Source: Ketobacter sp. MCCC 1A13808 (GTDB lineage: Bacteria > Pseudomonadota > Gammaproteobacteria > Pseudomonadales > Ketobacteraceae). Taken from it: 64,000 bases of DNA. Of this stretch, positions 57,290 to 64,000 are shown piece by piece (the stretch's first letter is position 1; each line of letters begins with the position of its first letter). The notes below the pieces were generated by a model. That model made no database searches, was not told the origin of the DNA, and worked only from the letters and a program-made list of their open reading frames with translations. Position numbers and translations under genes: made by a program. The stretch covers positions 216,343-280,342 of the forward strand of contig NZ_VRKW01000005.1 in NCBI RefSeq assembly GCF_009746715.1, written 5' to 3'.

Positions 57290-57562
57290 ATGAAAAAGTT
57301 AATGATTTTCACAGCAGCAGCAACACTGTCCACCTTTGCAATGGCAGGTGATGTTGAAAAGATCGATACCGATTTCGATAGCCTGGATAACAATGACGAC
57401 ATGCACATCTCTCAGGAAGAAGCCGATGATAACAACATCAGCCATTATTTCTCTGAGATCGATTCTAACGAAGATAAAGTGCTCAGCTTGGAAGAGTACA
57501 GGGATTACATCGTTAGTCATCCATCTTCCGTTGAGGAAGGTGAAGAGCTTCCCGAAAGCTAA
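57290..57562 (+). CDS. small secreted EF-hand calcium-binding protein
   Basis: 90 residues from ATG 57290, which has AAAGGAG eight bases upstream and begins a signal peptide (KKLMIFTAAATLSTFAMA). Two EF-hand loops are visible: DNNDDMHISQEE and DSNEDKVLSLEE, both with acidic positions 1, 3, 5 and 12, although position 6 is Met or Lys instead of Gly. The protein is strongly acidic. It is predicted to bind calcium in the periplasm or outside the cell. The partner is unknown. Confidence 0.82.
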   Translation: MKKLMIFTAAATLSTFAMAGDVEKIDTDFDSLDNNDDMHISQEEADDNNISHYFSEIDSNEDKVLSLEEYRDYIVSHPSSVEEGEELPES

Positions 57563-57577
57563 TATGGTCCGGGTTCG

Positions 57578-57757
57578 CACGCCATAGGGATATGGTGATC
57601 TAAATGGCTTAAGGAATTTGCTGATCACGGAGTGTTGGCAGGTGACAAAGCCATAGGAGTATGGCAGCGCTATTACCCAGCGGCTGTTGCTACAGGCAGG
57701 GATGCCTGGCCAGGATGGCACTACTTTTCCGGTGCAAAGCTTCCCTTAGGGAAGCTT
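57578..57757 (+). ncRNA. candidate CsrA/RsmA-sequestering RNA or hairpin array with GGA loops
   Basis: Between the EF-hand gene and the next one lies a run of short hairpins with GGA in the loop: CCATA-GGGA-TATGG (57582-57595), weak CAC-GGA-GTG (57626-57634), GCCATA-GGAG-TATGGC (57650-57665), CAGGCA-GGGA-TGCCTG (57693-57708) and GCCA-GGA-TGGC (57709-57719), then a strong AAGCTTCCC-TTA-GGGAAGCTT (57737-57757). GGA in a hairpin loop is the known binding unit of CsrA/RsmA, and CsrB/RsmZ RNAs are chains of such hairpins. CAGGGATG and CAGGATG fit the classic CsrB repeat. Promoter and 3' end are not defined; a repeat family is the main alternative. Confidence 0.4.
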
Positions 57758-57901
57758 GTTCCGGGGAAGGTTTCTTTATTATTCTCTGTTTTTTCCTTAT
57801 TCTGCTTACCAGTGGCATCTTTTATGTTCCGTCAGCCGATTGAACCGATTTTGGTTGGTCGTTAGAGTAGGAAGTACGAAGTCGTTATCCGGAGTAAGTG
57901 A

Positions 57902-59422
57902 GTGAGGGAGCTTTCAGAAAGCAGTTGTTGTCGTGGCACCGGTTTTGGCGTGCGGTTAGCGTTGTGTTGCCTGGCGCTTTTGTTTTCCGCCTCTGCCCCC
58001 GCTAAAAACCCCTATGGTGGAATTTATTTAATCTGGGCCACTGGTGCTGATCAGTATTCTCTGGATTTTATAGATGGTGGACAAGTTATGCTGCAGTGGA
58101 AATCACTGCACACCGGTGAGGACGAGTATGATTGGGGTAAGCTGGATAAGCATCTTGCTTACTTTGATAATTTGGATATTAAAGTAACCTTGCAAATCAA
58201 TGGAAACCGCAAACCGGCGTTTTTGTTTCAAAGGGTGCCTTACCATTCAGTGCCACACTCACACCAGATTAAAGACAAAGACGGTACATTAATGTACTGG
58301 CACCCGTACTACGTAGATCAATACGAAAAGTTTCTCATTGCGTTGTCGAAGCACCTCAAGAAAGCGGCTTACTCTGATCATATCCTCGGTATACGTATGA
58401 ATTACAACAAGGTGGGGACAGAACATTCTATATCTGTGAAAGACATGCCGCCGAAAGCGGAGTGGAAGGTTCCCCGCGGCGTCAAATGGGTTGATTTTGA
58501 AAGCACGCAGAACGAAGATTATGTTGAGCGGATCAACAAAGCTTACTTAACGTATTTTCCGCCTGAATATAAGCTATTTCTGCGTATGACTGCGGCAACG
58601 TCACCGACGATAGAGGACGCTTTGTCTAAAGGTATAGCCGGGGTCTACCAAACCGGCGCAGAAATGGAGCCGCGTTACAAAGGTGATGAAAACGCTCGGT
58701 ACGGGCCTTTTTTGCAATGGTGCAGGACAGGGATTACCGATTGCTACGCCGAGTCCTGGGCCGCAGCCGACGGTACCCATGGGACTAAGAAAGATAAACG
58801 CTGGTCTACGTTCGCTCAATTCAATTATTGGCGCATTCTTTCTGACCTGAACCTGGGCGTAAGCTATTTGGCCGTGTATGGCCTTGATATAGAGCGATGC
58901 CACGACCCGGAGTTTATGGCCGCATTTGATTTTGCCCGTAAATACGCGGGTTATCATGCTCGACCCCAAACGTCTCCCGGTGCTTGGATTGCGTTCAGGG
59001 AAGGGTTGCATTTAAAAGGTGATTATACGTTTCTCGCGAAGCCGGTACCGGCGTCAGAACATTTTAAACCTCGGGATTTGCGCTACAACCCGCCCCAGCA
59101 GTTGGGTGATCAGAGTGTTCGTTTCGGTGCCTGGGCGCGAAGCTTGTCAGCAGGTAAGTCCATTGACGTGGAGTTTGATAAAGGGTTCATTGAGAGTCTT
59201 TCAGGCACGACGAGAAAGCTGACGGTAACTTACCTTGACCGGGGAACGGGCGTATTGGCAGTAAAAGCGTTTGGGAAGGAACAGCGTATACAACTTGAAA
59301 ATACACAAAAGTGGATTCAGCGCAGTATTGAATTTTCACAGGGGAACTCTGATTCGGTCGTTAACCTGAAGGCAAAGTCTCGTTCCATTACGCTACATAT
59401 GGTTGAAATCGAGCGAATATAG
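57902..59422 (+). CDS. secreted TIM-barrel-like protein (glycoside hydrolase-like)
   Basis: 506 residues from GTG with GGAG seven bases upstream. Signal peptide about 1-35 (LALCCLALLFSASAPA). Residues 36-360 look like a glycosidase TIM barrel of the GH42/GH5-like kind: GGIYLIWATGADQYSL, QVMLQWKSLHTGEDEYDWGK, HLAYFDNLDIKVTLQINGN, GAEMEPRYKGDENARYGPF and SYLAVYGLDIE. The last 140 residues form a beta-rich domain. No catalytic Glu pair can be assigned with confidence, so the reaction is open. Confidence 0.7.
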   Translation: MRELSESSCCRGTGFGVRLALCCLALLFSASAPAKNPYGGIYLIWATGADQYSLDFIDGGQVMLQWKSLHTGEDEYDWGKLDKHLAYFDNLDIKVTLQINGNRKPAFLFQRVPYHSVPHSHQIKDKDGTLMYWHPYYVDQYEKFLIALSKHLKKAAYSDHILGIRMNYNKVGTEHSISVKDMPPKAEWKVPRGVKWVDFESTQNEDYVERINKAYLTYFPPEYKLFLRMTAATSPTIEDALSKGIAGVYQTGAEMEPRYKGDENARYGPFLQWCRTGITDCYAESWAAADGTHGTKKDKRWSTFAQFNYWRILSDLNLGVSYLAVYGLDIERCHDPEFMAAFDFARKYAGYHARPQTSPGAWIAFREGLHLKGDYTFLAKPVPASEHFKPRDLRYNPPQQLGDQSVRFGAWARSLSAGKSIDVEFDKGFIESLSGTTRKLTVTYLDRGTGVLAVKAFGKEQRIQLENTQKWIQRSIEFSQGNSDSVVNLKAKSRSITLHMVEIERI

Positions 59423-59600
59423 TAGCCCGATAGGGCGTTGCATTGGTTTTGTCGACGTTTTCGGTAGACGTTTCTGTATCTCAGGCGTATTTCAACGCTC
59501 ATGGTTTAATCGGAATTGGCCTGATTGCCTGACTTGTTGGGTCAACCTTCCGTAGAATATTCTTATAAACTTATCGTTTCGAAAATCAGAGGAATGTCCA

Positions 59601-60785
59601 ATGAAAGAAGCCGTAATTGTCTCCACTGCGAGAACCCCGATCGGTCGCGCGTATCGTGGATCCTTAAATAACATCAAGTCACCCACTATGATGGGGCATG
59701 CTATTCAGCATGCGGTGGCTCGTTCCGGTGTGGATGGCGGAGAAATAGATGACGTGGTCATCGGGGCAGTACTGACGGCCGGTACAGCGGGTAACAACCT
59801 GGCGAGAACGGCCAGCTTGGCTGCTGGGCTCCCCGTAACCGCCTCCGGCCAGACCATGGATCGCCAATGTTCGTCGGGTTTGATGGCCATAGCAACCGCC
59901 GCTAAACAGATCATTGTGGATGGTATGAATGTGTGTGTTGCCGGTGGCCAGGAAAATATAAGTGCGGTTCAGAATAAATATTTTGAGTGGGTGAAAGCAG
60001 AAGAAGATGCGAACGTTATTGCTCACGCCGAGCATGCGTATATGCCGATGTTACTTACGGCTGAGAATGTAGCGAAGAAATACGGGGTTTCCCGCGAAGC
60101 GCAGGACGAGTACGCCCTTAGCTCACAACAAAGGACTGCTGCAGCGCAGCAAGCCGGTAAATTCGACGATGAGATTGTACCTATAAGCGCGGAACAGGCT
60201 GTGCTTAATAAAGAAACCAAAGAGGTGAGTTACCAGCAGGTGACTTTATCCAAGGATGAAGGTAACCGCCCTCAAACCGACTTGGCGTCACTCGCTCAAC
60301 TCAAACCCGTGGTTGAAGGTGGAGTGATCACTGCGGGCAACGCCAGCCAGCTGTCAGACGGTGCTTCTGCGTGTGTGTTGATGGAGTCTAAACTGGCAGA
60401 GCAGCGTGGCTTGTCCCCACTGGGTATTTACCGAGGTATGGCGGTTGCGGGAAATGCGCCGGAAGAAATGGGAATAGGGCCTATCTACGCGATTCCTAAG
60501 CTGCTGAAGATTCACGGTCTTACTATTAATGATATCGGCCTTTGGGAATTAAACGAAGCATTTGCAGTTCAAACGCTGTATTGCCGGGATAAGCTGGAAA
60601 TCGACCCCGAGATCATGAATGTAAACGGCGGTGCCATTTCAATCGGCCATCCCTATGGTATGTCTGGTGCCAGAATGGTGGGTCATGCTTTGATAGAAGG
60701 CAAGCGTCGAGGTGCGAAGTTCGTGGTAGTGACGATGTGCATCGGTGGTGGTATGGGGGCGGCCGGATTATTTGAAGTTGCTTAA
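59601..60785 (+). CDS. acetyl-CoA acetyltransferase / 3-ketoacyl-CoA thiolase
   Basis: 394 residues. Acyl-accepting Cys in [16 protein letters not shown] (near 90), His in [20 protein letters not shown] (near 350) and second Cys in [15 protein letters not shown] (near 380). These define a thiolase that cleaves or forms 3-ketoacyl-CoA. It stands alone, without a fadB partner, so it may be a biosynthetic or accessory thiolase. GAGGAATGTCC lies before the ATG. Confidence 0.92.
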   Translation: MKEAVIVSTARTPIGRAYRGSLNNIKSPTMMGHAIQHAVARSGVDGGEIDDVVIGAVLTAGTAGNNLARTASLAAGLPVTASGQTMDRQCSSGLMAIATAAKQIIVDGMNVCVAGGQENISAVQNKYFEWVKAEEDANVIAHAEHAYMPMLLTAENVAKKYGVSREAQDEYALSSQQRTAAAQQAGKFDDEIVPISAEQAVLNKETKEVSYQQVTLSKDEGNRPQTDLASLAQLKPVVEGGVITAGNASQLSDGASACVLMESKLAEQRGLSPLGIYRGMAVAGNAPEEMGIGPIYAIPKLLKIHGLTINDIGLWELNEAFAVQTLYCRDKLEIDPEIMNVNGGAISIGHPYGMSGARMVGHALIEGKRRGAKFVVVTMCIGGGMGAAGLFEVA

Positions 60786-60822
60786 CCGGCGTCGGTTGGC
60801 TTGATATAGCGCAGGATAAGAA

Positions 60823-60853
60823 AGCAAAAGGTTGATTTAGCCAACCTTTTGCT
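60823..60853. terminator. bidirectional terminator between thiolase and desaturase
   Basis: Twelve-pair stem AGCAAAAGGTTG/CAACCTTTTGCT with a seven-base loop between convergent genes. Confidence 0.8.
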
Positions 60854-60880
60854 GCCTAAGAATTGTTTGCTAACACACCT

Positions 60881-62068
60881 TTATGACGAGTGAGCCGTTG
60901 CGAAATTCAGGCTGAACATCTGCAAGCGCTTGCGCTGCATTTTCAGGTTGTATTCCATTTCAAGGAAGCGGGTGCGCACGGTGGCCTGTTGCCATTTTTC
61001 CTGCAGCTCCTGTTTCTTTTCTTCAAATTCCTGGCGTTTTTGTTGAACCCACTGTCCATGCAGCTCTTTCCAGTCGGCCAGGGTTTTTGAAAACTGTTGA
61101 TATTCACTTTCCAGCGTTTGACGCAGCGCTTCTACGTTGGGGGTTGGCAGGCGGCTCAGGTTCAATTGCTTATGGGCTTTTTCAAATTGCATATGAACCA
61201 ATGCTTCCTGAATTTTAAAGCTGGGCACTCGTTTCAGATTAGACGTCATGCCGATCCAGGATAAAGAAGCGATCATCCATTTTGTAGGATCGAATTGCCA
61301 CCAGCGGACTCCATTGCGGTAATCGGTCTGGAAGTAGTGGTGGAAATTATGGTAGCCCTCACCGTAGGTTACCAGGGCCAGGAAGAAGTTATCTTTGGCG
61401 GTGTTGGTGCTGGTGTAGGGCTGTTTGCCCCAGGTATGACAAAGACTATTGATGAAAAAAGTGACATGGTGGCTAATGACCAGACGTAACACACCGGCCA
61501 GTAATAGCATGCCTAATACATCGCCATTGAGTATGCCCAGCGCCACGGGTACGCCGATATTGGATGCGACGACCAAAGGGACATAATATTTGTGCTGGAA
61601 CATAACGATCTTGTCCCGTTGCAGGTCCTGGGTATTGGCCAGGTCAACATCACTGCTTTTATAATTGCGTAACATCCAGCCTATATGGGCGAACCAGAAT
61701 CCGCGCTTTATGGAGTAAGGATCTTTGTCGACATCATCCACGTGACGGTGGTGGCGGCGGTGACCCGAGCACCAGATCAATATGGTGTTTTGTAGAGCAC
61801 AGGCTCCCCAAAAAGCAAAAAACGCGCGTACTAAGGGGTTGGCATCATAGGCTCGATGAGACCAAAGACGGTGGTAACCGCCTGTGATCGAGAACCCGCA
61901 AAAGGCCACCATGACGATACAGGTGACAATTTCCACCCAGTCATAGCCCACCAGGAAACCATAAAGAGGAACGGCTGTGATAGCGATTAGGAATGTGCTG
62001 CTGAAGATGATTGCCGGGACCCAGTTGATAGGTGCGTCTTCCCGCATGCCTTGGTTAATGTCTGGCAT
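60881..62068 (-). CDS. acyl-CoA desaturase (delta-9-type fatty-acid desaturase)
   Basis: 395 residues of the membrane di-iron type. Histidine boxes are HRLWSHRA (near 66), HRRHHRHVDD (near 103) and EGYHNFHHYF (near 236), between four hydrophobic segments. It introduces a cis double bond into saturated acyl-CoA. A charged, helical tail of about 110 residues (LADWKELHGQWVQQKRQEFE) is present as in many gammaproteobacterial members. Its promoter has a candidate operator. Confidence 0.92.
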   Translation of the reverse strand: MPDINQGMREDAPINWVPAIIFSSTFLIAITAVPLYGFLVGYDWVEIVTCIVMVAFCGFSITGGYHRLWSHRAYDANPLVRAFFAFWGACALQNTILIWCSGHRRHHRHVDDVDKDPYSIKRGFWFAHIGWMLRNYKSSDVDLANTQDLQRDKIVMFQHKYYVPLVVASNIGVPVALGILNGDVLGMLLLAGVLRLVISHHVTFFINSLCHTWGKQPYTSTNTAKDNFFLALVTYGEGYHNFHHYFQTDYRNGVRWWQFDPTKWMIASLSWIGMTSNLKRVPSFKIQEALVHMQFEKAHKQLNLSRLPTPNVEALRQTLESEYQQFSKTLADWKELHGQWVQQKRQEFEEKKQELQEKWQQATVRTRFLEMEYNLKMQRKRLQMFSLNFATAHSS

Positions 62069-62107
62069 AGACTACTTTCTCGCAAATATTTTGTAATGGT
62101 TGTTAAC

Positions 62108-62146
62108 AGTATAGCCTCAGACGATCCTGAAATTGCACTGATCGTC
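62108..62146 (-). promoter_or_regulatory. desaturase promoter with candidate operator
   Basis: On the minus strand a -10 TATACT lies at 62108-62113 and a perfect 7-bp inverted repeat GACGATC-N13-GATCGTC at 62120-62146 covers the -35 region. A dimeric repressor of DesT/FabR type is a natural guess. The repeat is seen; the protein is inferred. Confidence 0.45.
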
Positions 62147-62261
62147 AAATATGAGACTTGATTCTAACGTATATACCAAGTCTCTGTTACCAATATTTGA
62201 ATTTGACTAATTGATAAAGGCGGGGAGGGAAAAGCGTATATTTATGAGAGGGTTAGCAGGA

Positions 62262-62287
62262 TAAAAGCGGCTAAATAGCCGCTTTTA
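62262..62287 (-). terminator. terminator after phasin-like gene
   Basis: Eleven-pair stem TAAAAGCGGCT/AGCCGCTTTTA with AAAT loop, just downstream of the minus-strand gene. Confidence 0.85.
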
Positions 62288-62311
62288 TGTCCGCTCTGAT
62301 GCGAAAATACC

Positions 62312-62731
62312 TTATTCTGCTTCTTCTGCCTCTAATTTCTTCGAGGCTTTAGGCTTTTTTACTTCTTCGATCTCGTCTTTAATTTCAGATTTCAGTTCGG
62401 TCAATTTGCTTGAGCCCAGTTCTACCAGCTCATCAAAGTACTGTTCGCCGCTGTTGCGTGCCTTTACTACCAGGCCAACATACGCATTTTTAATCTGATC
62501 CAGAGAACCTTTGACGTCATCAAACGGAGTAGTGATGTCTTTCTTAAGCTGCGCCAGAAAAGATTCTTCGGCACTTAATTGTTGTTCGCCTGTTTTGACC
62601 AATTCTTCGAACTGCTTGTTACTCTCTTCCTTGATCTTGGTGTAAAGACCACGGTAAGCATTTACGATCTGGTCAACAGAAGAATTAAACTGTTCCACTT
62701 GGTCTTTAACGCGATCCGAAAACTCGCTCAT
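62312..62731 (-). CDS. phasin-like helical protein with internal repeat
   Basis: 139 residues from ATG 62731, chosen because AGGGAA is seven bases upstream. Wholly helical and hydrophilic, with two similar halves: VDQIVNAYRGLYTKIKEES then FEELVKTGEQ, and LDQIKNAYVGLVVKARNSG then FDELVELGSS. The tail is Lys/Glu/Ala-rich (KKPKASKKLEAEEAE), reminiscent of phasins that coat polyhydroxyalkanoate granules. No PHA synthase is in the window, so the granule role is inference. Confidence 0.6.
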   Translation of the reverse strand: MSEFSDRVKDQVEQFNSSVDQIVNAYRGLYTKIKEESNKQFEELVKTGEQQLSAEESFLAQLKKDITTPFDDVKGSLDQIKNAYVGLVVKARNSGEQYFDELVELGSSKLTELKSEIKDEIEEVKKPKASKKLEAEEAE

Positions 62732-62963
62732 TTTATATTCCCTCATCAGGTTGGTGATGGCTTAAAATTGATGTGGTTGTGATTACTGCAGGTGTTAGGT
62801 TCCATTACCGCAACCTGTGTCATTGCACAACGAGTGGGAAGGTATACAAATAAATTAGAATGTTAACCCTAATTTCGAACTTAACTTACTAACGGTTCGG
62901 GTAGAGGGCCACTTGGTGATCAAGCGAATGCATTGCCGATGGCTAGGCGGAATGCATTGTTGC

Positions 62964-64000
62964 TTACAGTACCGATACGTCGTTGCGCCGGCGCCGCGGT
63001 AGAACACCACTGACAATTTTTTTAGCTGCGCCGTAATTAATCTTTCGATCACGGGGAAAAAACGGGCCGATCCCGGAAATCTGTTCGCTATCCGGATAAA
63101 GGTAACGCTTTTCAGCGGCTCTGATCACGGAATTGGTAATATGTAGCATGCGGGTATCTCCAAAGGGAGTGCCGAACCCGTTATTTAATGTGAAGCCGAC
63201 CGATAAATTCCGTATAGGGTCTGCCCAGGCCCCCGAGCCGCCGAATCCGAAATGCCCGAAGCTAAGGGAGGTGGGGCGACCTAGCGCAAATACACGGTGG
63301 TATCCAAGCCGCCAGTGCATGGGTAGGGGAATAACGTCGCCCATTGTGCGATTTTGGATTTGCATTATTTCATTCATGGATTCCCGCGAAATTAAGCGGG
63401 TACCATCCAGTTGTCCGCCATTCGCCAAAACAGCGTAAAGTTTTGCCAGGGAGCGCGCGGTAAACATGCCATTGACCGCAGGCAGGCAGGAGCCAAGAAA
63501 ATCCGGACTGTTGAAATCAAGGTACATTGCGCCTTTCGGCACTAACGCTGATATGGATTTATCCAGGTCAATGTTCGCGACTTTTAAACCTGCGGTGAGT
63601 GCTTTCATTAGCAGGTGCTGAGTGCGTCTTTCAAAGCGCATTGCGTTCGGGTTATTTTTTCCTACGTTATTAACCAGCTCGGCGCGGCGATTCATTTCCG
63701 AAGGGGGCAGGCCTACGAAAAGACCGTCCAACCCCAGGGGGATGGTCACCATTTCTTCAAGCACTTCGGCAAAGGTTTTGTGGGTGACCCGTTGGATCAG
63801 CTCACCGATAAGCCAGCCATAAGTGAAGGCGTGGTAGCCGTTAGTCGCGCCGGGTTCATGTATCGTTTTAGCCCGCTCAATGGCCGTGGTCATGAAATTC
63901 CAGTCCATCATCCGCTCCGCATCGTCGATCATCTCGCGGATGTGATATAAGCCGGCTTCATGACACAGCAGCTGCCGCACGGTAATGAATTGCTTCGATT
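62964..64000 (-). CDS. beta-lactamase-family serine hydrolase, 5' end outside window
   Basis: The frame stays open to the right edge (SKQFITVRQLLCHEAGLYHI), so the N-terminus with the SxxK nucleophile is not visible. Seen are the LLCHEAGL motif, a Tyr motif region GYHAFTYGWLIGEL, the FGHFGFGGSGAWADP loop in place of KTG, and a NGMFTARSLAKLYAVLANGG helix. This is class C/EstB-like, so an esterase or peptidase role is possible. A Lys/Arg-rich tail closes the protein. Confidence 0.85.
   Translation of the reverse strand, partial: SKQFITVRQLLCHEAGLYHIREMIDDAERMMDWNFMTTAIERAKTIHEPGATNGYHAFTYGWLIGELIQRVTHKTFAEVLEEMVTIPLGLDGLFVGLPPSEMNRRAELVNNVGKNNPNAMRFERRTQHLLMKALTAGLKVANIDLDKSISALVPKGAMYLDFNSPDFLGSCLPAVNGMFTARSLAKLYAVLANGGQLDGTRLISRESMNEIMQIQNRTMGDVIPLPMHWRLGYHRVFALGRPTSLSFGHFGFGGSGAWADPIRNLSVGFTLNNGFGTPFGDTRMLHITNSVIRAAEKRYLYPDSEQISGIGPFFPRDRKINYGAAKKIVSGVLPRRRRNDVSVL

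Noticed and set aside
57632..57865. 77-residue frame after the EF-hand gene
   Set aside because: It runs through the hairpin array and has no credible start; the hairpins explain the region better.

Overview
The window looks like the chromosome of a Gram-negative, probably marine gammaproteobacterium of the Pseudomonadales/Oceanospirillales type. This rests on gene content: ihfB-lapA-lapB-pyrF, infC-rpmI-rplT-pheS-pheT-ihfA-merR, uup, ybbP-ybbA-tesA, an HsbR/HsbA-like phosphatase/STAS pair, and many lipid genes (FadL-type porin, thioesterase, two acyl-CoA dehydrogenases, thiolase, desaturase, phasin-like protein). No species is assigned. No rRNA, CRISPR array, complete insertion sequence or phage gene was seen.

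Layout. 1-9.2 kb: frameshifted FadL-type gene, SixA-like phosphatase and DUF503 pair, porin with a PstS-like protein, DUF2804, SirB2, thioesterase, a multiply broken SDR gene and a long-chain acyl-CoA dehydrogenase. 9.4-21.2 kb: AraC regulator, HsbR/HsbA-like pair, Uup, YbbP/YbbA/TesA, a second acyl-CoA dehydrogenase, rhomboid protease. 21.4-25.3 kb: ihfB, lapA, lapB, pyrF, a ComEA-like protein and an orphan MlaC-like protein.

25.5-41.2 kb is a surface-polysaccharide locus. It opens with rfaH, then a perfect 12-base ops element, then wzi, a large OtnA/WbfF-like SLBB exporter, a glycosyltransferase, a 770-bp decayed gap, wzz, an FkbM methyltransferase, Wzx, a sulfotransferase, an acyltransferase, a GT11 fucosyltransferase, Wzy, a second GT2 and WcaJ. 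CysC (PAPS supply), ManC (GDP-mannose) and a UDP-glucuronate epimerase-type enzyme lie just downstream. Together they predict a Wzx/Wzy-assembled, RfaH-antiterminated, sulfated and probably fucosylated glycan. The locus sits between ihfB and a tRNA-Asn/aminotransferase/uvrB flank, the position known for the Pseudomonas aeruginosa O-antigen locus.

42-54 kb is housekeeping: tRNA-Asn, aminotransferase, manC, uvrB, epimerase, tRNA-Val, infC (AUU start) to ihfA, a MerR regulator, tRNA-Pro. 54.2-64 kb is more accessory: a secreted double-DUF3237 protein, a secreted esterase, a small EF-hand protein, a run of short hairpins with GGA in their loops that resembles a CsrA/RsmA-sequestering RNA, a secreted TIM-barrel-like protein, thiolase, desaturase with a candidate operator, a phasin-like protein with an internal repeat, and a truncated serine hydrolase.
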